The notes under the pieces are model-generated. The model was given only the letters and a program-made list of their open reading frames with translations. It made no database searches and was not told the origin of the DNA. The translations under genes were made by a program, and so were the position numbers. A DNA stretch of 64,000 nucleotides, from contig NZ_LWSK01000008.1 in NCBI RefSeq assembly GCF_001642955.1, positions 34,461 to 98,460 of the forward strand, written 5' to 3'. Each line of letters opens with the position of its first letter. The stretch's first letter is position 1. The DNA comes from Rubripirellula obstinata. Its GTDB lineage: Bacteria > Planctomycetota > Planctomycetia > Pirellulales > Pirellulaceae. Below, in pieces: positions 50,859-58,703 of this stretch.

Positions 50859-52103
50859 TTACAGCAACAACCCGGCGACGGCACCAGTCATGCAGCATGC
50901 CAGCAGCCCGCCCACCATCGCTCGCAGGCCGAGTCGGGCCAGATCATTCTTTCGCGTTGGTTCCAATCCGCCAATGCCACCGACTTGGATTCCGATCGCG
51001 CCCAAATTGCTGAACCCGGCCAACGCGTATGTCAAAACGGTTCGCGTTCTTTCGCTGATGACGCCACCTTCGCCCGTGGCAACTTTCCCCAACTGATCAT
51101 AAGCAATGAATTCATTGGCAACCGTTTTCAGACCAATCAATCGCCCCGCCTCCATGCATTCGGCCGCCGGAATCCCCAACAACCAAGCCAACGGCCAACA
51201 CACGTAACCCAAAATCACGCCCAAAGTCACCAGCGGATTTTTCTGTTCATCGATCAATCCCGTTAGTTGACATCCATAACCCAGGATGACATCGACTAGG
51301 GCCAGCAACGCCAAGAACGCGATCAGCATTGCCCCCACATTGATCGCCAACTTCATCCCATCGCTCGCTCCTTCGACGGCCGCGCCGATCACGTTGACAT
51401 GGTTGCTGGGCGCAGAGAGCGTCATCTCGGCTGACACTTTTTCTGGTTCTGATTCAGGCACCATGACTTTAGAAATCAACAGCGCGGCCGGCGCACTGAT
51501 CACCGACGCGGTCAGCAAGTGAGAGATATCGATTCCCATTCCCGCGTAGACGCCCAGCAGGCCGCCGGTCACGGTCGCAAATCCGCCAGTCATCATCGCG
51601 CACAATTCGCTGCGGGTCATCGTTGCCAAGTAAGGCTTCACGACCAAAGGTGCTTCGGTGTGCCCGACGAAAACGTTCGCCGCTGCCGCCAAGGTTTCTG
51701 CACCTGATGTTCCCAGGGTAAAACGCATCACCCACGCCATCGCCCAAACCAATCGCTGCATGATTCCCAGATGATACAGGATGCTCATTAGCGACGAAAA
51801 GAAGATCACCGTTGGCAAGACACCGAACGCAAACGTCTGCAACAAAGATGGATCGGGGCCAGCGTTGAACAGGAATCCGCTGCCGACGGCGACCGTTTCC
51901 ATGACCGCCGAAAACGCTTCGCCGATCTTGATGAAGACAAATCGGCCGGGTTCAGTTCGCAAGACAAGCAGCCCCAATGCCAACTGCAAAAACAGCCCGC
52001 CGATGACGATGCGAACGGGGAACCGACGACGGTCAGTGCTGATCACCCAGGCGATTGCGATGAAGGCAAACAATCCCAACAAACAAATCATTCGGGCTTG
52101 CAT
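50859..52103 (-). CDS. Concentrative nucleoside transporter (CNT/NupC family)
   Basis: This 414-residue transporter has an N-terminal membrane part (QARMICLLGLFAFIAIAWVI) and the CNT core blocks AGAIANPLLS-like, here GTSGAETLAAAANVFVGHTEAP and GGFATVTGGLLGVYAGMG, used as landmarks GTSGAETLAAAANVF and VGHTEAP. Two hairpins carry the conserved Gly/Thr/Asn-rich substrate and cation sites. It would import purine or pyrimidine nucleosides with sodium or protons. It lies 29 nt downstream of upp in the same direction, a salvage operon. Confidence 0.88.
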   Translation of the reverse strand: MQARMICLLGLFAFIAIAWVISTDRRRFPVRIVIGGLFLQLALGLLVLRTEPGRFVFIKIGEAFSAVMETVAVGSGFLFNAGPDPSLLQTFAFGVLPTVIFFSSLMSILYHLGIMQRLVWAMAWVMRFTLGTSGAETLAAAANVFVGHTEAPLVVKPYLATMTRSELCAMMTGGFATVTGGLLGVYAGMGIDISHLLTASVISAPAALLISKVMVPESEPEKVSAEMTLSAPSNHVNVIGAAVEGASDGMKLAINVGAMLIAFLALLALVDVILGYGCQLTGLIDEQKNPLVTLGVILGYVCWPLAWLLGIPAAECMEAGRLIGLKTVANEFIAYDQLGKVATGEGGVISERTRTVLTYALAGFSNLGAIGIQVGGIGGLEPTRKNDLARLGLRAMVGGLLACCMTGAVAGLLL

Positions 52104-52132
52104 GCGATTCTTTCGTTTTGCCGATTTGCAGT

Positions 52133-52768
52133 TTAATCGTTTTGAGGAGTGTCAAAAATACGATCGCCGGCGTCGCCCAGCCCCGGCACGATGTAAGCTT
52201 GGTCGTTCAATTCCGGATCGATCGCAGCCACGTACAATCGCACATCAGGAAAGTCTTTTGCAACTCGGTCGATGCCTGTTTGTGACGCGATCACGCTGAG
52301 CACTCGGATGTCATCGACGCCCCAACTCTGCAATCGCTCGATCACCAATTCAACGCTGCCGCCGGTCGCCAACATCGGATCCAAGACCAAAGCAACATTG
52401 GGCGCACCACTGTTGGGCAGCTTGTCGTAATAGCCAACCGGTTCGGCGGTCTCTTCGTTTCGATACAAACCCAAATGCCAAACCGCAGCATCGGGCAACA
52501 GATTTTGCAGTGGATCAACCATGCCCAAGCCCGCACGCAAAATCGGAACCAAGCCGATGTTGATCGACAAGGATCGGCAATCCGCATCACAAATCGGCGT
52601 CGTGATCTTGACCGGACTTAGCGGCAGGTCATTTGTCGCGTGAGTCGCAACCAAGACCGTCAAACGAGCAATCGCGGCACGGAATTCACTCGGGCGGGTC
52701 GCCTGATCTCGCACCACGCAAAGGTGATGCTCAATCAACGGGTGTTCGATTTTGATGACACCTGACAC
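52133..52768 (-). CDS. upp: Uracil phosphoribosyltransferase
   Basis: This 211-residue enzyme starts at GTG 52768. It makes UMP from uracil and PRPP. The PRPP loop is in LVLDPMLATGGSVE. Other family blocks are RNEETAEPVGYYDKLP and the C-terminal uracil-binding YIVPGLGDAGDRIF. Length fits the family (about 208). The longer open frame to 52867 would run into the tRNA gene and is rejected. Downstream by 29 nt is the nucleoside transporter, and upstream by 33 nt is tRNA-Ser, all in the same direction. The transport and salvage steps therefore form one operon with a tRNA at its head. Confidence 0.93.
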   Translation of the reverse strand: MSGVIKIEHPLIEHHLCVVRDQATRPSEFRAAIARLTVLVATHATNDLPLSPVKITTPICDADCRSLSINIGLVPILRAGLGMVDPLQNLLPDAAVWHLGLYRNEETAEPVGYYDKLPNSGAPNVALVLDPMLATGGSVELVIERLQSWGVDDIRVLSVIASQTGIDRVAKDFPDVRLYVAAIDPELNDQAYIVPGLGDAGDRIFDTPQND

Positions 52769-52801
52769 GGAATACTGCTCGATGCTGCTCGATGTAAGAA
52801 G

Positions 52802-52890
52802 CGGACGGTGAGGGATTCGAACCCCCGGTACGTTTTCACGCACGCTAGTTTTCAAGACTAGTGCCATAAACCAGACTCGGCCAACCGTCC
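52802..52890 (-). tRNA. tRNA-Ser(UGA)
   Basis: This 89-nt leftward tRNA has a 7-bp acceptor stem (GGACGGT/ACCGTCC), the long variable arm expected for Ser, and anticodon loop CTTGAAA giving anticodon UGA. The T-arm GGGGGTTCGAATCCC is canonical. No CCA is encoded. Only 33 nt separate it from the upp start codon. Confidence 0.95.
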
Positions 52891-52953
52891 TTCTGGTGGG
52901 TGCATCGTAGCAAAGCGTTATCGACCGTGAAAGTGATCTCGAACCCAGCGAGT

Positions 52954-53328
52954 TTAAAACTCACCGTATTCCCAAGTCACGGTTGCCGGTGGTGACAACG
53001 GGGTTGCTCCGATGCCGCGTTCGGCCCGCTGACCATCGATGGTGTACGTCCAACCTTCACCATTGGCGGTCGCCTTTTCGCCAATCTTGTTGACGAAAGC
53101 AGTCGTGCCGCTGCCCGAAATTGAAACCTCAACTTCGTCGATCTTACGCATCACGGATTCAACCGTTTCTCCATCAGCGATGCCTTCCACGTTGACGACT
53201 TCTGTTTCGTCACCTGTTTTGAATTCGAAGGTGACAACACCGGTGGCGGCATTCGTATCTGGTTCTTGGGTTTGTGTCGTGCAACCGGCAAGTGCGATCA
53301 GCAGGAACAGTGGACCGAGAATGCGCAT
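52954..53328 (-). CDS. DUF4430-type lipoprotein
   Basis: This 124-residue protein has a lipoprotein signal with lipobox LAGC (Cys 16). The mature part resembles DUF4430/transcobalamin C-terminal domain proteins: VTFEFKTGDETEVVNVEG, VESVMRKIDEVEV and GWTYTIDGQRAERGIGA. Such domains may bind corrinoids or act as extracellular binding modules. It is anchored to a membrane by lipidation. No cobalamin gene is near, so binding should not be assumed. The gene is monocistronic and lies between tRNA-Ser and a repeat region. Confidence 0.75.
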   Translation of the reverse strand: MRILGPLFLLIALAGCTTQTQEPDTNAATGVVTFEFKTGDETEVVNVEGIADGETVESVMRKIDEVEVSISGSGTTAFVNKIGEKATANGEGWTYTIDGQRAERGIGATPLSPPATVTWEYGEF

Positions 53329-53386
53329 GATGAAAAGACCTAATCGATGAGGAAAGTAGTGTGAGTCACTGAAAAAACATCTACCC

Positions 53387-53520
53387 GTAGCTGATCCCGC
53401 CAGGGTTCAGTCGAGCATGAATCGATCGAATCCTGAACCCCACGCCGTGAGGAGATTCTATCCAGTAAAAACGATTGTTTTGTTTAGCCGCGTGGGCATC
53501 GCCCCGCGCCGTGAAGGGTT
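53387..53520. repeat. Recombinant or decayed family B/D unit
   Basis: A family B left arm (GTAGCTGATCCCGCCAGGG, 53387-53416) is not followed by its own right arm. Instead AACCCCACGCCGTGAGG and a family D-like left arm (TTTAGCCGCGTGGGCATCGCC at about 53483) follow. Deletion between two nearby repeats would produce this arrangement. Confidence 0.65.
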
Positions 53521-53710
53521 TTGGTCCCGGAAAACACGTGTTAGGAACGTACGACTTTTTATAGTCGCTTTTCGCTGGGGATTTCGCTGGGGACGTCGCA
53601 TCAGTTACTGCGCAATAGGCCCGGAGGGCCGGCAGCTCCCTGCCGGGTGCGCGAGCACCCGGATGGCTGCCCCACATCAATTCTCTGGTTTGCCGCAATG
53701 TTGGCGCATG

Positions 53711-53737
53711 AAAAACGACCGGCGGGTTTCCGGTCGT
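53711..53737 (-). terminator. Rho-independent terminator of rpmJ
   Basis: Stem ACGACCGG (53715-53722) with CCGGTCGT (53730-53737), loop of 7 nt, preceded on the plus strand by AAAAA. In the minus direction this is a hairpin followed by a T tract, 40 nt after the rpmJ stop codon. Confidence 0.85.
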
Positions 53738-53776
53738 CACATTTCGGGATGAGCTCTCGCTCTCTCTAACTGCCGA

Positions 53777-53929
53777 TTATCGGCGAGTTTTCTTGACCTT
53801 GGCTCCGCCTTGGCGGACCTTGAACTTCGGGTTGCTCTTGCAAATCACGTAAATTCGGCCACGGCGTTTGACGACTTGGCAGTCGGGGTGACGGTACTTC
53901 AAGGCACCAATGCTGCTGACAACTTTCAT
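53777..53929 (-). CDS. rpmJ: 50S ribosomal protein L36, C-minus form
   Basis: This 50-residue protein is too short for standard ORF filters. It begins [20 protein letters not shown], contains [21 protein letters not shown] and ends KVKKTRR (landmarks RRGRIYV and [10 protein letters not shown]). Only two of the zinc-ligand Cys/His positions of E. coli L36 are kept, so it is a zinc-independent C-minus form. Such paralogues support growth at low zinc. AGAG about 9 nt upstream of the ATG is a plausible ribosome-binding site. It stands alone, with its own terminator, and is divergent from larC. Confidence 0.88.
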   Translation of the reverse strand: MKVVSSIGALKYRHPDCQVVKRRGRIYVICKSNPKFKVRQGGAKVKKTRR

Positions 53930-54037
53930 CGAATCGAATCTCTGGCTATTTAGATGGAGGCATCTTGTGCTGGTTTAAGAATCGCGGAGTATAGCAACAC
54001 TCACTAAACCTTCAACGCCAAATCAAATCCTGCCCAA

Positions 54038-55219
54038 ATGCCACGAATTGCATACTTTGACTGTCTCAGCGGAATCTCCGGCGACATGACTTTGGGGGCC
54101 CTGATCGACGCCGGTGCCGACGTCAAGAAAATCGAGTCCGCAGTCCAATCGATGGGGCTGCCAGAGGTTTCAATCACCGCGTCAGAAGTCAAAAAGTATG
54201 GTTTTCGTGCGGTCAGTGTGCAAATCGACCACCCGCCGGAACACGCTCACCGGCACCTGCACCACATCACCGACATGATCGACGGAGCGACCGAAATCTC
54301 GCCCGCCGCCAAAACGTTGGCCAAGAAAATTTTCCAGGAAGTTGCCGTCGCCGAGGCCAAGGTCCACGGTTCGACGCTCGAAAAAGTCCACTTTCACGAA
54401 GTCGGAGCCATCGATTCGATCGCCGACATCGTCGGAGCCGCCGTGGCACTGGTCTCGCTCGGCATCGACGAAGTCCAATCATCACCCGTCCCGACCGGCA
54501 CCGGATCCATCACGATCGCGCATGGAAAAGTCTCGATCCCAGCACCCGCGACCGCCGAAATTTTGAAAGGCGTCCCGATCGCAGCTTGCGACGTCGAAGC
54601 CGAACTAACCACCCCGACCGGCGCGGCGATCTTGAAGGCGCAAGCGACTCGGTTCGGATCGTTGCCCGCGATGACCATCGACGCGATCGGGTTCGGAGCC
54701 GGTACCAAAGACTTGCCCTCACAAGCCAACGTGCTGCGGGTGCTGATCGGAACGGTGACGGGTTCAGATTCGACATCGATCGAGTCCGATCAAGTTGTGA
54801 TGCTGGAAACCAACATCGATGACTGCACCGCCGAACAACTCGCCGGTGCGGCGGAGCGATTGATGTCGGCCGGAGCGTTGGACGTTTTCCAAACTCCCTG
54901 CGTGATGAAGAAGGGTCGCAGCGGAGCTCTCTTCTCCGTGCTCGCGCCGACCCATTTGGTTGATGAGTTGGAGTCACTGCTTTTTGCAGCAACCTCGACG
55001 ATCGGCATTCGACGTCAAACACTCGACCGACACAAATTAGCCCGACAAGATTCGTCCGTCGAAACCAAGTTCGGAACGATCACGGGAAAGACGGTCACGT
55101 TGCCCAGCGGTACACAACGCTTCAAGCCAGACCACGATGCGGTGGAAAAAATCGCGATGGAAAAAGGCGAATTGGCCAGCGATGTTCGCTTGGCGGCGCA
55201 GTCGAAATTCACCGAGTAG
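54038..55219 (+). CDS. larC: Nickel-pincer cofactor biosynthesis protein LarC
   Basis: This 393-residue protein matches LarC, the nickel insertase that completes the nickel-pincer nucleotide cofactor of lactate racemase. Landmarks are DCLSGISGDMTLGALIDAG near the N-terminus, the His-rich AHRHLHHI, HFHEVGAIDSIADIVG and ETNIDDCTAEQLAGA. The His stretch is likely to bind nickel. The gene is divergent from rpmJ. No larA, larB or larE gene lies in the window, so it is an orphan here. In planctomycetes larC is often separated from larB/E. Confidence 0.9.
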   Translation: MPRIAYFDCLSGISGDMTLGALIDAGADVKKIESAVQSMGLPEVSITASEVKKYGFRAVSVQIDHPPEHAHRHLHHITDMIDGATEISPAAKTLAKKIFQEVAVAEAKVHGSTLEKVHFHEVGAIDSIADIVGAAVALVSLGIDEVQSSPVPTGTGSITIAHGKVSIPAPATAEILKGVPIAACDVEAELTTPTGAAILKAQATRFGSLPAMTIDAIGFGAGTKDLPSQANVLRVLIGTVTGSDSTSIESDQVVMLETNIDDCTAEQLAGAAERLMSAGALDVFQTPCVMKKGRSGALFSVLAPTHLVDELESLLFAATSTIGIRRQTLDRHKLARQDSSVETKFGTITGKTVTLPSGTQRFKPDHDAVEKIAMEKGELASDVRLAAQSKFTE

Positions 55220-55230
55220 ATGTAATTGAA

Positions 55231-55330
55231 GTAGGCCGGAACAAAGTGAAACGCAGTTCCGGCAATCCCACACCATCCAATGCAGTTGCCGGAACTGCAA
55301 TTGCCGGGACTGCGCCGCAGCGGCTTGCAT
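55231..55330. repeat. Family C, decayed copy
   Basis: The left arm GTAGGCCGGAACAAAGTG... is followed by AGTTGCCGGAACTGC and TGCCGGGACTGCG. The right end is damaged, so no CTAC end is seen. It lies 11 nt after the larC stop codon. Confidence 0.65.
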
Positions 55331-55356
55331 ATGCAATCGACACCCCAACGGCGATG

Positions 55357-55436
55357 GTGAGCCGCTGGACGTAAGGGACATTTTGGGTTTACCGGGAAAT
55401 GCGCAAACGCCCGGCCGCTTACGCGTCGCGGCTCAC
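55357..55436. repeat. Family F palindrome
   Basis: GTGAGCCGCTGGACG... mirrored by ...CCGCTTACGCGTCGCGGCTCAC. The arms pair over the outer 9-10 bases and only partly inside. It lies between larC and the leftward hypothetical gene. Confidence 0.75.
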
Positions 55437-55462
55437 TAAATCAACAAGCCGAAAACCGCCAA

Positions 55463-56203
55463 CTAAGGCTGCACGATCCAATGATGCTGCCGTTGGCTGG
55501 GCTGTTCGATCACCGGTGCTTGCGAAAGCTCGGGCAGACTGGGTGTTCTTGGAATCATCGAACTGGCGAGCGACCCGCCTGCGCGTTCGCCATTGGCTGG
55601 TGCCGGTGAACCCGGTTGCCTGATTTGGCTTGGCTTCATGGACGAGAACCGCTGTTGAAACTCGTTGCGAAGTTCCGGGGCCAATCGCTCCACCGGCGGC
55701 AACTCCATCGCCAAGCCCTCGCTTTGCGGGCGTGCCTCGGCAGCGACCGACGCGATCGCTTGGTATCGATCCTGGATCGACTTGGGGCGAACGATCGGTG
55801 CCATCAAGTCTTCGTAGGTCAGCGGCTTGATCGACGAATTCGGTCGGTTGCCGATCGCGAAATCGTTTGATCGCGGTGGAACCTCGTCGCGAATGAACTC
55901 ATCCAAGCCCGGGATTTCTTGACGAGAAAAAGGCTGGGCGGAACCGCGTTGCATTTGACTGCCATGCGAAACAGCGGCATGCACCGGAGAAACGACGGTT
56001 ACTGAATCCAGCGCCGAATCTAACGTTCCAGTTGCCTGGGTTGGCGATTGAGTTAGATGGGAGGGTGCGTCTGGAATGGCGGGTGATCGGCGGAACGGTA
56101 GGGCTGCGAGGGTGCCGCCTGTGACGATTAATACGCCAAGAGTTAAGTTGCGCAAGGTACTGAGGGCTCGGAGCTGGAAGGAAAAACGAACGCGGCCAGC
56201 CAA
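55463..56203 (-). CDS. Hypothetical protein with one transmembrane segment
   Basis: This 246-residue protein has a basic N-terminus and one hydrophobic segment (TLGVLIVTGGTLAALPF, about residues 21-38). A Ser/Pro/Gln-rich region follows with no recognised domain. The longest frame starts at TTG, and no ATG or GTG with a ribosome-binding site lies near the membrane segment. The start is therefore uncertain. The tail ends SQRQHHWIVQP. It may be a periplasmic or wall-associated protein. Isolated between family F and the ychF region. Confidence 0.5.
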   Translation of the reverse strand: MAGRVRFSFQLRALSTLRNLTLGVLIVTGGTLAALPFRRSPAIPDAPSHLTQSPTQATGTLDSALDSVTVVSPVHAAVSHGSQMQRGSAQPFSRQEIPGLDEFIRDEVPPRSNDFAIGNRPNSSIKPLTYEDLMAPIVRPKSIQDRYQAIASVAAEARPQSEGLAMELPPVERLAPELRNEFQQRFSSMKPSQIRQPGSPAPANGERAGGSLASSMIPRTPSLPELSQAPVIEQPSQRQHHWIVQP

Positions 56204-56459
56204 GCAGTTGGAATGAAAGCTCGGCAGCAGCGAGTGGGCTACCAGCTTCGTCCATGAAACTAAATCGACAGTGGGTCGATCAAAAATGCGTCGTGCAAAA
56301 GCTAGGGATCGGCATCGCGTGCTAGCCTCCTAAAGCAAATCCATTCAAAAACTTGAAAATGACTCCATTCGCGTGCCCCCCTCGGCCCTATCCATCCCCG
56401 GTGATACGATTTTGGCGAAGTAAATCATCCCAAAACAACCACGTAATTCGCAGATTTCC

Positions 56460-57551
56460 ATGGAAGCTGGCATCGTCGGCCTGCCAAACGTTGGCAAGAG
56501 CACCCTTTTCAACGCACTGACTTGTTCACAAGCGGCGCAAAGCGAAAACTATCCGTTCTGCACCATCGAGCCGAACGAGGGCATCGTCAGCGTGCCCGAT
56601 CCGCGGCTGGATCGAATCACCAAGTACATCGTTCCTAAAAAAACGATCCCGGCGATTTTGAAATTGGTCGATATCGCTGGCATTGTCAAAGGGGCCAGCG
56701 AAGGCGAAGGACTCGGCAATAAATTCCTCAGCCACATTCGCCAAGTCGATGCCATCATCCAAGTCGTCCGCTGTTTCGAGGATCCCGATGTGATCCACGT
56801 TTCCGGTCAAGTCGATCCGATCGCCGACATCGAAATCATCGAAACTGAATTGATGCTGGCCGACATCCAAACGCTGGAAAACGCGATCGGCAAAGCCGAA
56901 AAGACGGCTCGCAGCGGCGACAAGGATGCGAAGGTTCGCGTCGAAGTGATCAAGAAGTGCAACGAGCATCTGGCGGCCGACCAACCGCTGCGGACGCTTG
57001 AATTGAACGAGATCGAACGTGCGGCGGTGTCCAGCTACGGGCTGATGACGGCCAAGTCGATTTTGTACGTCGCCAACGTCGGCGAAAATGATCTGGAAGG
57101 CAAAGATCCTCTGGTGACCAAGGTTCGCGAGTACGCCGACAAGGCCGGGGCCAGCGTCGTTTGCGTTTGTGCAAAATTAGAATCTGAACTCGCCGAACTT
57201 GACGAAGCTGATCGTGCCGAAATGCTGTCCGAAGTCGGTTTGGATGAACCAGCCCTGCATTCGATCGCTCGCGGTGCCTACAAAACACTCGGTCTGGAAA
57301 GCTATTTCACCGCCGGCGAAAAAGAGGTCCGAGCTTGGACGATTCCCGCCGGCGCGACCGCGCCGCAGGCCGCCGGAGTGATCCACACGGATTTTGAACG
57401 CGGCTTCATTCGCTGCGAGGTCTACACGCTTGAAGACCTGGAAGAACACAAGACAGAAAAAGACATTCGCCAAGCCGGTAAACTAAGAGTCGAGGGAAAG
57501 AGTTACGTGATGAAGGATGGCGACATTTGCCATTTCCTGTTCAACGTTTAA
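56460..57551 (+). CDS. ychF: Redox-regulated ATPase YchF (Obg-like GTPase family)
   Basis: This 363-residue protein is full length. The P-loop is [11 protein letters not shown] near residue 6, and [12 protein letters not shown] follows. The G4-equivalent motif NVGEND lacks the GTP-selective Asp/Lys, as in YchF, which hydrolyses ATP. The TGS domain is at the C-terminus (about 280-363, [21 protein letters not shown]). YchF negatively regulates the oxidative stress response and binds ribosomes. The ATG at 56460 directly follows the pattern [14 protein letters not shown]. It is monocistronic, with a family B palindrome after it. Confidence 0.95.
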   Translation: MEAGIVGLPNVGKSTLFNALTCSQAAQSENYPFCTIEPNEGIVSVPDPRLDRITKYIVPKKTIPAILKLVDIAGIVKGASEGEGLGNKFLSHIRQVDAIIQVVRCFEDPDVIHVSGQVDPIADIEIIETELMLADIQTLENAIGKAEKTARSGDKDAKVRVEVIKKCNEHLAADQPLRTLELNEIERAAVSSYGLMTAKSILYVANVGENDLEGKDPLVTKVREYADKAGASVVCVCAKLESELAELDEADRAEMLSEVGLDEPALHSIARGAYKTLGLESYFTAGEKEVRAWTIPAGATAPQAAGVIHTDFERGFIRCEVYTLEDLEEHKTEKDIRQAGKLRVEGKSYVMKDGDICHFLFNV

Positions 57552-57581
57552 AAACGGCTTTAGAATTGCAGCGATTTCCCC

Positions 57582-57652
57582 GTAGCTGATCCCGCCAGGG
57601 TTCAGTCAAGCTGTAGCCAATCGTGGACTGAACCCTGGCGGGATCAGCTACG
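57582..57652. repeat. Family B palindrome
   Basis: Clean copy with a 20-nt spacer, 30 nt after the ychF stop codon. It lies between two rightward genes. Confidence 0.9.
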
Positions 57653-57715
57653 TTAAGACAAGGCCCTTCGAAGCCCACCTATAAAAAAATCCAGCACATC
57701 CTTTTCGAGAGCTTC

Positions 57716-58288
57716 ATGAACAAAATGTTAATTCCAATTCTCTTTGCACTCGGCACCGCGATGTTCTGGGGCTGTTATGGACCGACGATCGGAAACGCTC
57801 AGGCACCGATGGTGGACGGAGCCAAACTGTGGTCACCGTTTAAGCCTTATGTTTTCATCGGCATCGCCTACCTGGTGATCGCGGTCATCGGCGGCCTGAT
57901 CATGATGGGCGTCAAGGGTGACACTTACAGTTTCACCGGCGAACATTTTGCGACCATGAAATGGGGCTTCCTGGCTGGGTCGCTTGGTGCGTTCGGCGCG
58001 TTGTGTTTGACCACCGCGATGATGACCAGCAAGGGCAACGCGTTGTTGGTCATGCCGATCGTATTTGGTGGTGCAGTATCGGTCACCGCGATCGTTTCGA
58101 TCCTTCGATTGCACGGCGGTGTGACAATCAATCCGCTGTTGTGGGTCGGCATGGCGTTAACTGTTGTCGGCGTCGTTTTAGTCGCAATGAACACGCCGCA
58201 CGGACACGCCGCACCGAAAAAGCCAGCGGTGGAAACGACAACGGCGCAGAGTTCACCAGCAACGCTGAAAGATGAAACGTCGTCGTGA
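57716..58288 (+). CDS. Membrane protein, DMT-transporter-like fragment
   Basis: This 190-residue protein has about five hydrophobic segments, including LIPILFALGTAMFWGCYGP, YVFIGIAYLVIAVIGGLIMMG and MALTVVGVVLVAMN. The pattern MFWGCYGP near the N-terminus and the GNALLVMPIVFGG segment resemble half of an EamA/DMT-type transporter. It would need to dimerise to form a transporter. The tail after the last segment is Pro/Ala/Thr-rich. Its stop codon overlaps the GTG start of the next gene, so both are coupled. The substrate is unknown. Confidence 0.7.
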   Translation: MNKMLIPILFALGTAMFWGCYGPTIGNAQAPMVDGAKLWSPFKPYVFIGIAYLVIAVIGGLIMMGVKGDTYSFTGEHFATMKWGFLAGSLGAFGALCLTTAMMTSKGNALLVMPIVFGGAVSVTAIVSILRLHGGVTINPLLWVGMALTVVGVVLVAMNTPHGHAAPKKPAVETTTAQSSPATLKDETSS

Positions 58289-58629
58289 CCGCTGACGATC
58301 CAATGCATCGAGTTCGTGCGATCGACCAACAGGTGTCGCACGTCTGGATGGTGCGCACTTTCTTGAAGCATGCCGACGAAGCCGAAGATGACGAAGACCT
58401 TCGCGACATCGTTCGAGACCTCTACGACTTTATCTTGGCCGTCGGTCCGGTCGCCGAAGTCGAAGATCCGGCGGTCTATTTGAAGATGGCCAAGAAAAAA
58501 CTCCGCCGCCTAACCAGGGCAACGGAGTTGTACGAAGAGATCCAACCCGAAGTCAGCGGCCACACCAATTTCGCAATGGCCGCCCGCTCATTAAGGTTGG
58601 CCGTCGATCAAATCAAAGTTCTTCTGTAG
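58285..58629 (+). CDS. Hypothetical small protein coupled to the DMT-like gene
   Basis: This 114-residue protein starts at GTG 58285, which overlaps the stop codon TGA of the gene upstream (GTGA). It is Asp/Glu-rich and mostly helical: VSHVWMVRTFLKHADEAEDD, DIVRDLYDFILAVGPVAEV, KKLRRLTRATELYEEIQ. I recognise no family. The coupling and the size suggest a cytoplasmic partner of the membrane protein, but there is no direct evidence. A family C unit follows. Confidence 0.7.
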   Translation: MTADDPMHRVRAIDQQVSHVWMVRTFLKHADEAEDDEDLRDIVRDLYDFILAVGPVAEVEDPAVYLKMAKKKLRRLTRATELYEEIQPEVSGHTNFAMAARSLRLAVDQIKVLL

Positions 58630-58636
58630 GCGTCCC

Positions 58637-58700
58637 GTAGGCCGGAACAAGCGAAGCGAAGTTCCGGCAATTGCATTGCGGCGTATTGGACTGCCGGAAA
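58637..58700. repeat. Family C, decayed copy
   Basis: The left arm GTAGGCCGGAACAAGCGAAGCG is followed by AAGTTCCGGCAATTGCATTG and then CTGCCGGAAAG. The end has no CTAC. It lies between convergent genes, three nt before the MFS stop codon. Confidence 0.7.
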
Positions 58701-58703
58701 GCT

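Larger units (their letters stand above)
53330..53776. other. Gene-free region with partial repeats
   Basis: About 447 nt. It contains a half family B unit joined to family D-type sequence (53387-53520) and the terminator of rpmJ at 53711-53737. The stretch between them (53521-53710) has no gene and no clear repeat. Confidence 0.6.

Noticed and set aside
52769..52867. Extended N-terminus of upp to 52867
   Set aside because: The extra 33 codons cover the tRNA-Ser gene and are not shared with the family; GTG 52768 gives the normal length.
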